In this document: positions 10,751 through 24,800 of the stretch, in pieces | How positions within the stretch are numbered: position 1 is the stretch's first letter | Layout: each line of letters starts with the position of its first letter | From: Lagopus muta | Lineage: Eukaryota > Chordata > Aves > Galliformes > Phasianidae | DNA: 64,000 bases | NCBI RefSeq assembly: GCF_023343835.1 | Contig: NC_064447.1 | Location: 9,754,501-9,818,500, forward strand | Direction: 5' to 3' | Notes under the pieces: generated by a model | The model's input: only the letters and a program-made list of their open reading frames with translations | Told to the model about the DNA's origin: nothing | Database searches by the model: none | Translations under genes and position numbers: made by a program

Positions 10751-11721
10751 TCAGCCTAACTATTCTGTATATTTCTTAATTATAACATTTGTATATTCAC
10801 TGATTGCACAGATGCCCTTCTGCTGCTTTTTGCTGTTGGAGATGAGGGTGGCAGTGGCCTTCACACCAAGCATGGAAGGTCCAATCTGTATTCATGTACG
10901 TGCCTGTTGCATAATGAGCATTTGAAAACTAGAGTTACTGCACCAGCTGCTCTCTTGTTGTTTCTTTTTCCCTCCAGCTAGAGACTCTAAAGCTCAGAGG
11001 ACCAACTGCATAGCCCTACAGTAGTATTTACTGCACCTGGCACCCTGCCACAGGCACAGGGAGCGTGGTGCATTCTTCTGAGTGATGGAGAAATGTCACC
11101 CCTGGTGAAGGCAGAGAGCAGGACTAGTAAGGAATAAAAAGCCCCTTCCTTTAAACTAGTTTTAATCTTTCTATGGCTGGAAATGGAAGATCAGTAATTA
11201 AAGCTTAACTGAAAGAGATCAGAAAGCTTTTGAAGTTAATAAAACCTGTAATGCACACCAAGGATGATTGTATTTAAAGCACATGCAGGCTGAAGTCACT
11301 GACAGGACTTGGAACCTGTGCTTTCCCCATAGCAGTGTGAGGTTAGGTTCCTCTGCTGTAATTCCTGTCCCATCAGGTGACACGAGTGTGATTCCTAGCT
11401 CAATCACTCACCTGGGCTGTGTGTTCTCTTCTGCTTTGGTCAGGTGGCAGTGGTTTGGTCAGCTGTTTTCTAATGATGGGACCATCAGGGCAGGAGGTGC
11501 TTCCGGCAGCTCAAGCATTTCAAGCTGAGTTAATCAACAATGCTGAAAGAAATAAAGATGGAGAATTTTCCCTCTGTAATGCTTCAGCATGTGCTCAGGG
11601 CACTGCCCTGCATGTAGCATAGCTCTGGGCTCTCAGCAATTTAGCAAAGGCATTTCTTTTCCAATTTAAATAACTTCTGGACAGAATTAATGCTCTTTTC
11701 TCATCTCCAGGGCTGACATTT

Positions 11722-11752
11722 GGGAGAGGGAAGAGAGAGAGAGAGAGAAAGG
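11722..11752 (+). repeat. Polypurine / (GA)n tract
   Basis: About 30 bases consist almost only of G and A, with a GAGAGAGA core at about 11732-11748. Confidence 0.75.
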
Positions 11753-12033
11753 TTCCACCTCTCCAGTGATACTCCCAGGAAGCCAGTGAGAGCTGAGATT
11801 TCATCTGCAAGGAAATCACTGTAGAGAAAGGGCCAGGAGCAGCCACTGGGTCTGGCTGTGCTCCACTGGGGGGAGGCTGGAAAGAAGAGGATGCTTTAGC
11901 CCTTGACTGCCACTTATTCCAGCATTGGAGAAAATAAAAATAAAAATGCTGAAACGATGAATAAAAAAAATATACTAAACCATGGCAGAAGACTGCCTGG
12001 GAGGTCGGGCTTTTTGTATTAACTCAGCAGATC

Positions 12034-12053
12034 ATTTATTTATTTATTTATTT
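12034..12053 (+). repeat. (ATTT)5 microsatellite
   Basis: Five uninterrupted ATTT units. Confidence 0.9.
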
Positions 12054-15000
12054 GTGCTGCCGATGAGCTTTCTTTAAAGGTCACTTTTTTTCAACATCTG
12101 TGCTGGGAAAATGCTTTTAAGTTTCTGCTGCTTTGTGTGTGTGCATTTTTCTAAGCCTTGAGTTTACTTATTGGAAAATGGTCTTGGATCATGTCGGAGG
12201 TAGCAATTGGGTTTTAGTTGTCAAGTGCATGCAAGAAAGGCACTTTAACTCTTTGTGTGCCCAATTTATCTTTTTCATTGGATTCTCAACACTGTGCCTC
12301 TAGACCTCAGCCTGCCACCCAAACCCTGCCTGCTGCACCACCTTTCCTTCTTCTTGCCTACCATCCTCTGCCTGCATCTGGGACCCCGATACTCTTTGTT
12401 TCTTCTTCTATCTCTGCCTTGGCATACAGAAGTGTTACATGGACTCTCTTATCTTGTGCTTGATTGCTGATGAGCTGCTGTGTCCGCCTCCTGCGATTGC
12501 CTCTGCTCTGGGGGAGCCTGCATGGTTGGAGGAGAGGTCTGTAGCCTCATGTTGTGCTCCTGCCTGCAGTCAGTCCATAGCTTATGGGTGTTCATGGGCA
12601 AGGTAAAGCCTTACAAAATTTGATAGCAAACACAAACTGTTATTACATCGTTTGATATCATAGTATTTTGGAGGAAGAATGCTGCCAAACAACACCAAGA
12701 GGAGAACATTCTTGTAAGGATGCAGCAACTCAGTTTGCAGCCTTAAATCCTTATTAGGGATCAGCTCTCTGGCCAAAACCTGTTCCCTGAGGATTGTTAA
12801 GAGAAATACATTTTCAAAGGGTGCCCAAGAAATCTCATACTATTCAAATTTTGCCCACTCTCAGCCAAAACTTAAAGCAGGAATTATCATGAGATGTGTG
12901 GGTTTTAGAGGTGCTTAGGAAGATGCAGAGCTGAAGCTCACATGGAATGCACCTGGTAGTCTTTTCCCAGGGCATCATCAGTTGTCCCAGACCTATTAGC
13001 TTGGTTCCCCAAAACCAATTTTCTTTGGAGGAGCTCTGAGCCAGAATAAGCATTGCTCCCCATATCATGTTTTATATGTTCTTGTGCAGAATTCCTTTAT
13101 TTAAAAAAAAAAAAACAAGCCTGAACAATTGGCTTCCCTGAATGTATTGCACAAACTCTGTATTTACTGATTACAAAGCAGCACTGGATCAGAAGGAGAC
13201 TCCCAGGATGCTCCATATGTGAGTGTGTCGCATAGCTCGTTTATATTTATCAGCTTCTGTCTTCAAACTAGTGAGATTTTTACTTCGTTAATCACGTTGT
13301 GAGGTTGTTCCCAAACCTCGTGCCTCTGATGGCTAGAATTACATTTCTGATTTCCATCTTTATTTATAGCCAGTTGATTCATGTTGCCACATAGGCAATA
13401 CTAGAAATACAAGAATAAAAAAAATGACATTTAACAATCTGTCTAGACTGAGGACAAGGAACAAGTAAAAAATGCACATTCTTATTGTTAGCTAAGCTTA
13501 AGATGGTGCTTTTTGCTAACAGCAATTTGCATTTCAGGAGCTGGTGAGCAGCCTGTGAGGATGTCACTTTATGAAACCAACTGCTTCCCCATCAGCACAG
13601 TTCCATGCAATTCATAGCCCAGAACAAACACATCCAAGGTATCTGGACCTGTATCTACTGAATGCTTTGTCTTTGAGGGGCTGGAAGCTGTTCGTGCAGC
13701 CTCCTTTGTTTGTGTGCTCGTAGGAATAGAGGTCAGCTCTTCTGCCCTGGATTGTATGGCAATAAAGTTCACGTTACAGCTAAATTCCAGATACACAGAA
13801 ACTATTGTCTCCAGGAGACACTGTCCATCCCATCTCCTTGAAAGCCAAAAGACTACATCTGGAAGTATTTCATCTTCAGAAGAGTCTGCCTCCCACAAGA
13901 ATACGTCTATTTGGAGCTATGAAAAGGTAGTTATTTGTTAGTGTTTCCTAGCAATGGCGTAAGTATCTAAAGGAAGAGCGCTGAAGAATTGTGTTCCACA
14001 AAGAGGTATCAAGAGGGTATCTCACCGCTCTCCTCTAGTGGAGGAAATGCAGTGTAAAACTGCAAAGCGTTGCCAGTACTGAGCTGTAATCAAGCTCTCA
14101 CCATCCGTGTGATTCAAGGTGTCTCCTGGTGCTCACACTTCCTGGGAATGGCTCAGGCTGCTCTACAAGCTAGAACAGCTCGCAGACTTGTGATGCCCAA
14201 GGGCTGGCAATGGCCTGGCAGTGGCTCATCAGGAGGGGAGGAAAACATCACCGCGTTCATGTTCCTTTTGTTCAGATGCTGCACCAGCAGAGTGGCTTCT
14301 GCTGTGCATGATCTCCACGGTGTGTGATCTTTACATGGAAATGATGCTCCTTGTGCTGCTCATGGGTCCTTTCCAAGTCCTGTGAAGCACAAAGGCTGAA
14401 GGTGGCTGCTGCAGCACACAGGAGTGTAGGAAACCTGATTTTCTCCGAGCCAATGCAGATAGGCTTGTCCTTCTGCCTGGATTCCCTTGCAGCATCACTT
14501 GCTTGAAACCTTTAATGTTTTGCCCTCCGTCGATTGCCAGGCAGCTACCCATGTGCAGCTGTTGCATTTGTCACAGGCACGGGCCCTGTGTATCCTCTTG
14601 GCTTGGAGGAGGCAGGGAGCACAGTGGGGGCTGAGCACAGAGCCAGCTCCTGGCCACTACCTCCTGCAGGGCCTGGGGTGTCCCATATGGCTGAGAGCTG
14701 TTCTCCATCACCACGAGCACTGCGCTCACCTGGCTCACAGGCAGTAGTCCCAAAGCTGGCACGCTGTTGTTGGCAAGGCTCCACCATCTCACACTTGCTG
14801 CATTTTTTTTCCCTTGGCACATATACGTATCTGTAATATGGCATATGTTTCTTTTTTTCATTTGATAACAAGAGACATCAGAAGTAGTATATTGATTTAT
14901 TGCCTACAGAATATGGCTGCAAGATCCCACTGAATCTACTAAGTCCATAGCTCCAGCCCCTTCATGAATTGCAAATGGAGAAGGCTGGGGATTCTCAGCG

Positions 15001-15087
15001 TCCCCCATCTCCAGCCACAGAGTTAATGCAATAATTTGTGTCACATCTGGAAGGCAGCACCACCTCTGCCAGAGCCTGTACCCACAG

Positions 15088-15112
15088 AAAAAAAAAAAAA
15101 AGAAAAAAAAAA
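15088..15112 (+). repeat. A-rich tract
   Basis: A run of A is interrupted by a single G. It is low-complexity, with no recognisable retrocopy attached. Confidence 0.85.
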
Positions 15113-18100
15113 GTGAGGAAAGGCAAAGAAAACTTAGGGCTGAAAGAGAAGTGAAATGGGGGGAGATGGAAAGACTGCAGCCTGGCAGACAGAGCAGTGG
15201 GTTCTGACTGCATCTTACAGAAGAGGTTTGGACCTCTGTTTCTTCAGCCAGGATCAGCTGGGCTCCATGGGCTTTGTACTGCTTAGTGGTGCTGGAAGCC
15301 GGAGTTCTTTGCAGTGCCCTCAGCCCGGATTGCAGCTCATCTCTGCAGCACAGCTCTGACCTGTCCCTGCCAGCTCAGCCCACAGCAGTGCTCCCTCCGG
15401 TTGGGACCTCACAGTGTTTCAGCAGCAGTTGAGGAATTCTGCTTTCATACTCTGCTCTCAGCTCCTTTATTGCTTTAACAGACTTTAAGTAATCAGCCTG
15501 AAATTTTCTCCAAAACATTCCAGCTGCTCAAAAAAAAAAAAGGGGGAATAGAGGGTAAAATTTCTTCATATTCCTCATTTGAAAAGTAAGGCAACGGTGT
15601 GCTTTGCTGTGAAAAGTCCAGATTTCAAATCCTGATGTGAGCTTCAATTTGTGTTGGGGTGCAGCTGCACTGCATGTGAAAGCACTTAGCAAGGGGGGAA
15701 TCCTTCTTTTGGGGGTGACTTCCAACTGGAAATGCTTGGCAATGGTGGAACAGCTGCCATCGCTTCTTCAGGAAGCTGAGCACATCGGTTGTGAGCTGGT
15801 GAATTCAATATCATAGATCTTATTAAAAACACAGTCAGTGGATGGAGCTGACCAGAAATTGTTGCCTGCAGGAGCAGGCTGACAGCAGCAGGCAGAGCCC
15901 AACTGCTTAAGGGGACCCAGCCCGGCTGCTGGGCAGCGACTCGTATTATTTTGCTTTTGGATTACGGGACTCTTTAATTAAAGGTCTTGACTTTATAATC
16001 CAATCAATCTAGATAAATAACAACTCTCTTTTGCAGATAAAGTTGTCGGCTTATCGCTGCCCAACAGCCATATTTTAAAGACGAGCCGTAAAATTACCCA
16101 GCAAATCAGCTTACATCACATCTGGTGGCCGCAGCTGCGTGCAGGCAGAGCTCTGTGTGCTGACAGCCACATTTCAGTGCCACCCTGGGCACGTGTCCTA
16201 CTCCACCACCAACTCACTGCTTCCTCAGCACTGTTACGCTCTGCTACTCGTCCCATTCATCCCACAAACCCTCAGAGTTGTTGTAATTGTAATGGGGAGG
16301 TTACAGTGCCGGAGGATGAAATGTAATGCAATTAGTAGAGTATTTTACCCATTTTTCACCTTTTCCTGCCAAATAGCTTTGTTCTAATGAAGGGTATCAA
16401 ACAAGCATTTCATTGTGATTTAATTGAGCGGTTCCTTGTGACACGCAGACATCAATGAACAGTTATGGGAATGCTTTTTAGGGATCAGTGGAGAAGGCAG
16501 CATGCTGGATTAGCATACAAATCTGCAAGGGATGGATTGTGCCAGTCTCGCCTCAAATACCTGCTTGTCTGTAAGAGCATTGGTATGCCCTGCATCCCTC
16601 AGCCTGTATAAAATACAGCAGCACAGGTGATAACACAGCCTTTCCTTCAGCTTTCTGAGACCCACAGTTACACAGGAGCAATAAGGACAGGAGCCACATT
16701 GCTGAAACACTGAAGCTATTTGCCCACTGTAATGCAGAGAGCTTGGGACTGACCCCAGCCCTCATTTTCACTCTTGCTTATGAGCAGCCCTTTTGCCACA
16801 CCTTGGGAAATTGCATCTCAGTACAGTTTCGTGATGGCGTTGGCAGAGATGGAAGCAGGGGTGAGTCGGGCAGCCACTAGGGCTGAGGATGAAGCTCTGC
16901 AGGGTATTGGCAGAGCTGAGACAAAATGCCTGTACAGACCCATGTGGGCTAAACTTGCCCCTGGATAGCACTGCTGTCTCATTTCCTGGAATGTATTACC
17001 TAGGCTTAGCTGACAAAAATAAACAGAGGGGAAAAAAAGACTATTCTGTAATGCAATCACACTTCAATTGCCCATTTGTTTTTGTCCTTTAAAAGAGCTA
17101 ATAACAAGGTAATTGGTGGAGATATCTCCTGGGCTCCATCAGTGAAAGCAAGAGGGAGATTTTCCCAACATGAAATAGAAGAGAGGCACATTTTTCTAGA
17201 GAAGAAAGCAAGGTATTACCCAAATTAAAGGAATCCATATCGATTTCTACCTCATGTCCAAGCAAGTGAAACCTTGTTCCTTTGAGCGTTGGCTTTTAAT
17301 CGCTCTGAAGCTGCCTGACAAAACATCCCTGGTATTTGCTTCTTGGCAAGGAGGGCTGTGAGCCCACAGCAATGCAGCAAGGGCCAAACCTGCGTGGAAA
17401 TACTTTCCCCACTGTGGTTCTGCTCCCACCTTTTCTGGCTCTGCCCTGTGCCTCTCCCAGCTGAGGGACTCCAAAGGAACTGCAGATGCAAGGGCAGCAT
17501 CCAGAGAGTGGTGGTGAGGTGCCACATTCCAGCAAGTGCCCTCAGAGGGCTTTTTTTTCTTTTACATACACATGTTTTTCATAGTTTGAGAAAAGCAGCA
17601 GTGCCACAGGCCACCCCCTAGGTGCCTGAGCCATCCTCCTGCTTATTGCCATGTAGTACCTGTGCCAGGAAGACCCTGGGGCACAAAGGAAGCATAAACT
17701 TTCAGTCCTCCGTTACCTTGCACGTTAATTAATATTATTAAGATCCTGCTCCATGCTGCTTTTATCCTTTGCAAAGTACTTAGGATTTCTTTAAGATCCA
17801 GGAGCTGTATAGGAGCAAATTATCATTTTATTGAAGTGATTGGCTTTATCCCAAAGCAGGTTCTTAACGAACAGGCTCTAAAGGTTAAACTCTGTGCCAG
17901 GGTAATATGTATATCTCATTCCCCAGTGCCTTTTGTGTTCAAAAATCGACAGTTTCCATCTGTGAGAAGAGGAATTTAGACATGCTGATACTCTGACATT
18001 TAAATGTGAGCAGTGGAAGATAAACACAGTCTGACATAAAGTAAATGGGGTGATATTAGGGAAAGTTAAATTCCAAAGACTCTCCTGCTTCTTCCTGCTG

Positions 18101-18490
18101 GGGTTCTGTGCACAGAAGAGCACTGCTGTGAGTCTTGGGGGCTTCCTGCAGAAGCTCAGCACAGTGCCTGGCAATGTGGGATTCCCAAAGCCAAGGGCCA
18201 GCCCCGGCAATGAGGTTGTGAAAGCTGTCCCTGGTTGTGGATGAGCCTGACATCCCTGCTCTGCAGCCAGCACTGCTCAGCTCAGAAGAGATCTGGGATG
18301 CATCTCCCAGGCTTGGTCTCAGCTGCAGTCATTTTGCAGCAGTGCTGGATGGCTCTGAGCATCCCGGATAGCTGCAACCCAAGCAGGTCACATTGCAGAC
18401 AACTGATGTGCTGCTCTCCAGCTGTGGGAAAGCACGGGTCTGAGCAGCAGAGAGCACCTGTGTGGGCTGGTGGGGGTAGTTGTGGACACT

Positions 18491-18562
18491 GGAATCATAG
18501 AATCACAGAATATCCTGAGTTGGAAGGGACCCATAAGGATCACCAAGTCCAACGCAGCATCT
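18491..18562 (-). mobile_element. CR1 LINE 3'-end fragment
   Basis: GGAATCATAGAATCACAGAA then TATCCTGAGTTGGAAGGGAC is the reverse complement of a CR1 3' terminus, including two copies of the terminal 8-bp repeat. The match is lost after about 70 bp, as in typical 5'-truncated copies. Confidence 0.9.
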
Positions 18563-19530
18563 TTCCTCCTTAACAAATCGGCTCCCTTCCATTGCTACAG
18601 TAGTTTTTATGGTAAATAGCATAATTACAAACAGAAGCACAGAAAGATGGAAAATGTGGAGAGAAAGGTGAGCTAGGGAAAGCAGTGAAGTTCTATGGGG
18701 ACAGCTGGATACAGTGTCCCCTTGGAGGGGTCTCAGTCTGCTCTGATTTTGTTGTTGACACATTTTGCCCCATCCTATACCCAGACAGCATGGAGCTAAA
18801 TCAGGGAACCTTGTCTTTGTGAGCATTTCTGACATCTCTGCCCCCTCCAGTAACCCCGTAACCCCATACCTGTATGTGACAAAAGAGCTTTTTGGGATCT
18901 TGCCTGACTTTCTCTCTTCAAAGCCCCAGGGGTGTGTAGGCAGGTTAAATAATGCAAAAGCTGCTGTAATTATGCTGTGCCATTTCTCTGGAAACGTTTA
19001 AAAAATATTAGCAAATTGCTTTTTTTTTTTTTCTCCATCCGGCCTCTTTTGAAAGGGGTCTTGAACAAACCTAATGGTTTAATGAGACGTATGACAACAT
19101 ATGACATGAAAGACAATTTTAGTGACTTTCATTACCCAAATTCAATTAGGGGAGAGTAATCAGCAAGTTCCCTGCTGTGAGCAATGCAGAATGAAGTGTT
19201 GGCAAGGTAGAACATACAGACCCATTGCAGAGCAGGCACAGAGATGCTCACTGTACACCCCAAAGTTCAGTGTGAGGAGGAGAGGCAGTGAGTCAGGCCA
19301 GTGCACATTCTTCCATTTCTGATCCTGCCCAGAGTCCACATGCTTTAACTCATAGCTCGTAACTCATGGAATGGAAAAAAAAAACCCATGGATTTTCAAA
19401 AAAAAAGTGTCACCTGTATTTCTGTGGCAGATCTGGGAGCTCAGAGCTCAAAAGGGAGCAATGGTGGCTTGGAGCCACTTCTGCTTCACTTCCTCCTCTT
19501 CTCTTGCATCCCATGTGCCTATTCATGTAA

Positions 19531-19600
19531 ATCATTGTGGTTGGAAAAGGCCGCTAAGATCATCAAGTCCAATTGTCACACTGAATAATAATGAGTGGAC
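19531..19600 (-). mobile_element. CR1 LINE 3'-end fragment (diverged)
   Basis: ATCATTGTGGTTGGAAAAGG followed by AAGATCATCAAGTCCAA matches the minus-sense CR1 3' end. Similarity fades after about 70 bp; the following 200 bp may be a diverged continuation. Confidence 0.75.
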
Positions 19601-21534
19601 AAACCACCCATCTGAAGCTCAGATGATCTCAAAGACAACTCCTCCAGCAATCTCACATCTCCAGCTGTGTGCGCTCACACCACCTCTCCAGTGTCTCTTT
19701 CCAAATGCATTTAGCACACAGTCCTCTCTGCAGAAGCAGCCGGTACCCAGCCCTCCATCCATCAGTCCTTCCAGCAGGCTTCTTTTGCTGTGAGGATGGA
19801 TGGAAATGAGCCCACAGTACAGGAGGTATTTTCTCATCAGCTGCTAGTCTTTAGGTCTGACTTAGCCATGCTCACTCCTTATGAGCACCTCTGTGACACC
19901 ATCAGCCCTCTCCTTTCTCCAGATCCATCTGCGTACTGCCTGCTATGAGGTGTGCTCCAGAATCAGTTCTGGGGATGCCAGCATGGGCTGTGTGATGAGG
20001 GCAGGGTCATGGCATGTGCCAGTGAAGCTGCAGAGTAGGTTTGGTTGGCTGTTTTCATCCACTAGACACTTTCAACTATTTTGCTGTCTGATGCTGGCTG
20101 GACGCTGATGCCTGGCTAGACAGTACAGACTCCAATTTGTCTCTGGCACACCTCTCATAAATCTAATTCTGTTCACAAATGAAGTGCAATACACCACTGC
20201 TAACAGAGGTAACCAGGTAGAGTGCTCTAAAGAGACATGTGATGAGCGACTTTCCCCCAAACAGCTCAGTTGGTGACAGCTGTACCTGCTGGCCCACACT
20301 CAGATATGCTGCAATTTCACTCATGTTCAAGGGTAATCTCCATTAGCAAAATGCATTCATGTCTACAGCGTAAATTCTTTTACCGGGAACATGTCAGTCT
20401 GCAGTCAGACAGCTTCTCTAGCTTCTACAGGGTTGGATCAGGCACTTTCTCAAATGGGTGTGAACAGAGATCAATTTAGACATGTCCTTGCATTATTGCA
20501 GGAGGGCAATAACGCAGCATCGTGTTGTTCACCATCACTTCCAAGGAGCAGGGTGTGATCTCTACTGCAAATCACTGCCAGTCAATTCTGGGGGGAGAAA
20601 CTATCAGCTGCTGGGAAGTAAGCAGCTATTACTTTCCAGTCCACTTCTGTTCAGATTCCTTAAGTGATATAGATTTAATCCTGTCCAAATGAGGATAGCA
20701 GATGCAGGTTACAGGAGAGACAGATAATTATTCAATTAAAATTCCAGACAAGACTTTTGCTTTTCTTACCCTCATTATATTTTAAAGACATAACCAACAG
20801 CATATGCAAATTAGCTCCCCAGATTATTAGCAAGGGAAACCCTTCTACATATTTAAGTGCACAAATATGACTGTGGCAAGCACTCTGAGGAGATTTCTCA
20901 TAGTCTCTGAAATCCTCTTAAAGCCTCCAGATCACCGAATCAGTTCCCTGGGCATGACTGTAAGTGCAGTTGGGCTGAGCTGTGCCATCAGAGTGGTCTT
21001 GGGGCTCAACGACCCATGCAGACACACAGCCCTTCTGTGTCCATTGCTTGCATCTGGTTCTGCCATCACTTTGCAGTCATCCTGCCTAGAGGTCATGTGG
21101 GCTTGTAGGAAAGTGCAAACTGAAAGCACAAAGGCACACACAAGGTGTTGTAACCCTGCAGAAGTGCCTTACAAAGCATCCTGCATTCCCAAAACTGTGG
21201 CTTCAACTTTATCCCTTAATGTTCCTGACAAGATAATTTAGTCATCTTAGTGAGTATGACATCCATCCCGGCACTCACCCAGCATCCTGGGTGTATCTGA
21301 CACAGCAGTCTTAGTGCAGGATGTCTCATTCAATAAGTAACAACACAAAAGAGGGGATGCTGTGGAAGAAGATGGTTGCCAGATATTCAGCAATACTGAC
21401 AGTTACAGCAAGGCAAAGGGGATTCATGTGATGGAGGAGCTGAATATTTGCTGTGCTATGCAGGTTTCTCAATAAATGAAAGATACTACTATTATGATTA
21501 TAACATGAAATTGTTACAACAAATAATAATTACC

Positions 21535-21560
21535 AGCAACTAAGCAACTAAGCAACTAAG
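21535..21560 (+). repeat. 8-bp tandem repeat (AGCAACTA)3
   Basis: Three exact AGCAACTA units plus a partial fourth. Confidence 0.9.
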
Positions 21561-21778
21561 AGTAATCTATTTGCATTAAATTGCAGTAGTACCTTTACTG
21601 TTTTTTGGACATTTCAAAATTGTTCTAGTGGAGTTTCACTCATTAACGCACAGACAATGACGATGTATGGAAATAACAGACAAGTTATTTCCTCAATAGG
21701 TATCATATATATAAAGCATCATGGTAGAAAACTCTGCACAGTGTTGTGTCTGAGGAACCAAAGACTACGAGCTGCACA

Positions 21779-21842
21779 TCACAGAGTCACAGAATGCTAT
21801 GGTCTGGAGGGACCTCTAGAGATCGTCCAGTCCAATGCCAAT
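21779..21842 (-). mobile_element. CR1 LINE 3'-end fragment
   Basis: TCACAGAGTCACAGAATGCT then GGTCTGGAGGGACCTCTAGA and GTCCAGTCCAA is a minus-sense CR1 3' end with diverged terminal repeats. Confidence 0.85.
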
Positions 21843-24800
21843 ATTGGTCCCCTTCAGTCTTAGGAGAGAAAGGAAATGAATTGGGGGCCTATGGAGGTCT
21901 TCTGCTAGCATGTGAGGTGATAATATAAACTGAGAGCATTTTTATGACAACTAGCATTCATCTATCTACAGGAAATAGTGGCACAAAGCTGATGAAATAA
22001 AAAGCTCTCAGCAAGATATCATTTCAACACAGTGAATTTCATTAGTTTCCTGGCACGAAGAAGAGCAGCTCCTCAGATCCTGTCCTTGCATATCTGCCAC
22101 GAGCCACACAGAGTGACTGAAAAGGTGACAGCCCCTGTTCAGCAGAGCATTACCACGAGCAATAGCTCAGCCCAGCTCCAAACAGGAAGGCACCGGGCTG
22201 GGGATCCTGGCACACCAGCATCTGCTACGGCTGTATTGAAAGGCAAAAGGACATTTATCTCTCCGGCACCACATCAAATCAAGTACAATTCCTGACCATT
22301 TGCCAAACAGGAGCAGTGGCTGTGCTGAGTGCCCTCTCTGAATCACATGCGTGGATCATGAGCTCCCATCGGCCACAGTTACACAGGGCCTGAATATGCC
22401 TTGCAAGAGTGGCTCTGCTAAGCTGCCCAGGAAGGTCAGCACTGTCTTTATTATGCTATGGATTTCTTCTGCATGTGGCACATCAAATTTTTGGATGACT
22501 CTGTGACTGTGTCATGCCTTCAGGTTGCCAAACACTGTCCAATTAGTTTATGCTAGCTAATTTCCCCTGCGCTTCATGATCTAGAAGAATTTGGGACTTC
22601 TCCTTTACAGGCACTCAGAAAAATCTCTCCTCTATTATACAGGGCTTTTCCCAGAAACCCTAAGGTGTAAGTCCTTGCTCCTCAGCCTTTATCCCTGAAA
22701 AGCCCAAGGACAGTCGGTCCATCCCAGCCTTTGCATCCAGGGATGGTGGAGAACTATACAAGACCACTCCAGGCAGTGAGGAAGGAAATAAAGCTTCATT
22801 ACCAAGACTGTGGTTTAGGTGCAATGAAACACCTAGTTAAAAATGCTCATCTGGCCATGCAGTTCACCTGCTGCTTTGTGATTAAGCACAGGACTTTAGG
22901 CCAAAGTGATTACTTACAATACCATGTAATATGGCTGACCTTCACAAAGCCAGCAACAAATGTTTGGAAATCTTCCAGAAAAAGTGAATCCTTTTAAAAT
23001 GAATGCCGTATATCTATGCAGGACATGTAAAAACAAAACCAAAAAAATCACACTTTGAAAATATTACTTAGTGCACTGCATGAGCTCTGAAAAAGCTCAG
23101 CTTTCCTTTGGTGCCCTGAAGCTCTTGCCAGACACTGCTGCTAAGTAGCATTGAGTTAATATTTGACATCCTCCAGCTATTCCCTCTAGCAACCAAAGGG
23201 CTGTAAAGACAGTATTGCAAGCTAGTCAAGATATAATGAGCAGGTGGAAAACATTGGTGAAGTGTTGTGTATTTTCTCCTAGTGCAAGAGCACAATGGCA
23301 GCATTATCCTTGCAAGTCTTGGTTGCAATTCCCTTGTGCATGCCTAGGAGCCCTTCTCATGGTTGGGAATGGAGGCTGGAATAGGGCCTATGCAGCAAAT
23401 ACCCAAGGAACAAACATGAGCCTTCATTTTGGTCTTGGTGGGATGATGCAGCATATGGGGTTCCATTAAGAATGTCATATTCTAGCTTCAGTGCTGCCAA
23501 GAAATCCAGGTGATATTTGTTTGCACCTTGGCCTTTTTGATTTTTGGATAGGACAAGCAAATCCAGTCCTTTGAAAACAGTTGACCTTTCTACCTGTTAC
23601 CTCTCCAGGCAGATCTAGTGTTTTTGGCAAAAACATACAACAAAATACTTCTTAAAAATGTCAGGCTTTGCCTCCTCAGTGTGGGTGGAGACATCTGTGA
23701 AGAATGAGGGAGTCATGCTTTCAGGGGCAGCTGCATTTTCAATGTGGTCTTCTTTCTGTTGCTGCTAATTCACATTTCCTTTTGGACATGTTTTCTATGT
23801 TTTCTTCTTCGTCATCTCTATTTAGACAAGGAAATCTTCATGGAAAGGATTGGTCTGCCATGCACATCTTCAATACCTCGCACTCAGCTGGATCTCTCCG
23901 TGGTAACTGTGCATCAAATCTAATATTTTGAGATCTGATAATGTGTCTGCCACAAACTGCTAGGGGATGGACAGCACTGAGCACAAGGGTCCTGCTTCTT
24001 GTCAGGTACCCTGGAACCATAATTGTGCAAGAAGTAAAACCAGTTCAAATCTGGATTTTAAGGGGCCTGATTTGGGCAGTGATTTGCTGTGTATCCACAG
24101 TAATGAAGCAACAAACACCAGTGAAGTACTTCAGAGCCCTCATTTGTATAAAATTAGATGCTTTCCTTTCCCTCTCTGTCAAAACTCCATCGAAGAGTGG
24201 AATCTCTGTGCCCCAGGAAGCTTAGCTGTGAATATTTAAGCTATTCCAGCTCTCATGTTATAGCTTGGTGCCTACAGTCACAATTTATTAATACGTGTAT
24301 GCATAATTTCCCACCAGACTGCCTGGAAAAACACTTTCTATCTTGGTATGTATTTTTGCTTAATTTGCAGTGGCTTGCAGACTCACACTCCCTCTAAATG
24401 TTATGTACACTGATCTAATTTATTTACAATTAGTTCAGATGAAAAACTGATGGAAGATGATAGTGTCACCAATAAAAGAAAAGCCAGTCCTCCTGGCATG
24501 CAATTGCTTACCCATGCCAGTCAAACACTGAGGCATGGGTATCAAGTCTACACAGATGTGACATTTAGACCTTAAGATAGCAGTTGCCTTTACAAAGGCA
24601 GTGAATTAAGTTAGATGACTGATGGCATCAGACTGATAGATGATGGTACATAGATTTGGCCGAGCACCTCTGATTTCTCTTTCATAGCTCTAAGTGTCAC
24701 TGCAAATTGTTTTAACATAATTTTGAATGTGTAAATCTGACTGTAGGTAATAAATCAGCCGGAATGCATCAGCTAGTGGCCTTGTCTGTGCATTCTAACA

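Larger units (their letters stand above)
10751..18490. other. Noncoding interval, no gene seen
   Basis: No exon or RNA gene is recognised. The interval contains a GA-rich tract near 11722-11752, (ATTT)5 at 12034, A-runs near 15088-15112 and an AT-rich block at 15930-16120 that looks like a conserved noncoding element. The GC-richer stretch at 14530-14790 gives several overlapping frames in both directions but no recognisable protein. Confidence 0.6.

Noticed and set aside
24036..24052. tRNA T-arm-like CCAGTTCAAATCTGG
   Set aside because: The hairpin resembles a B-box arm, but there is no A-box, D-arm, anticodon arm or acceptor stem at the proper distance.
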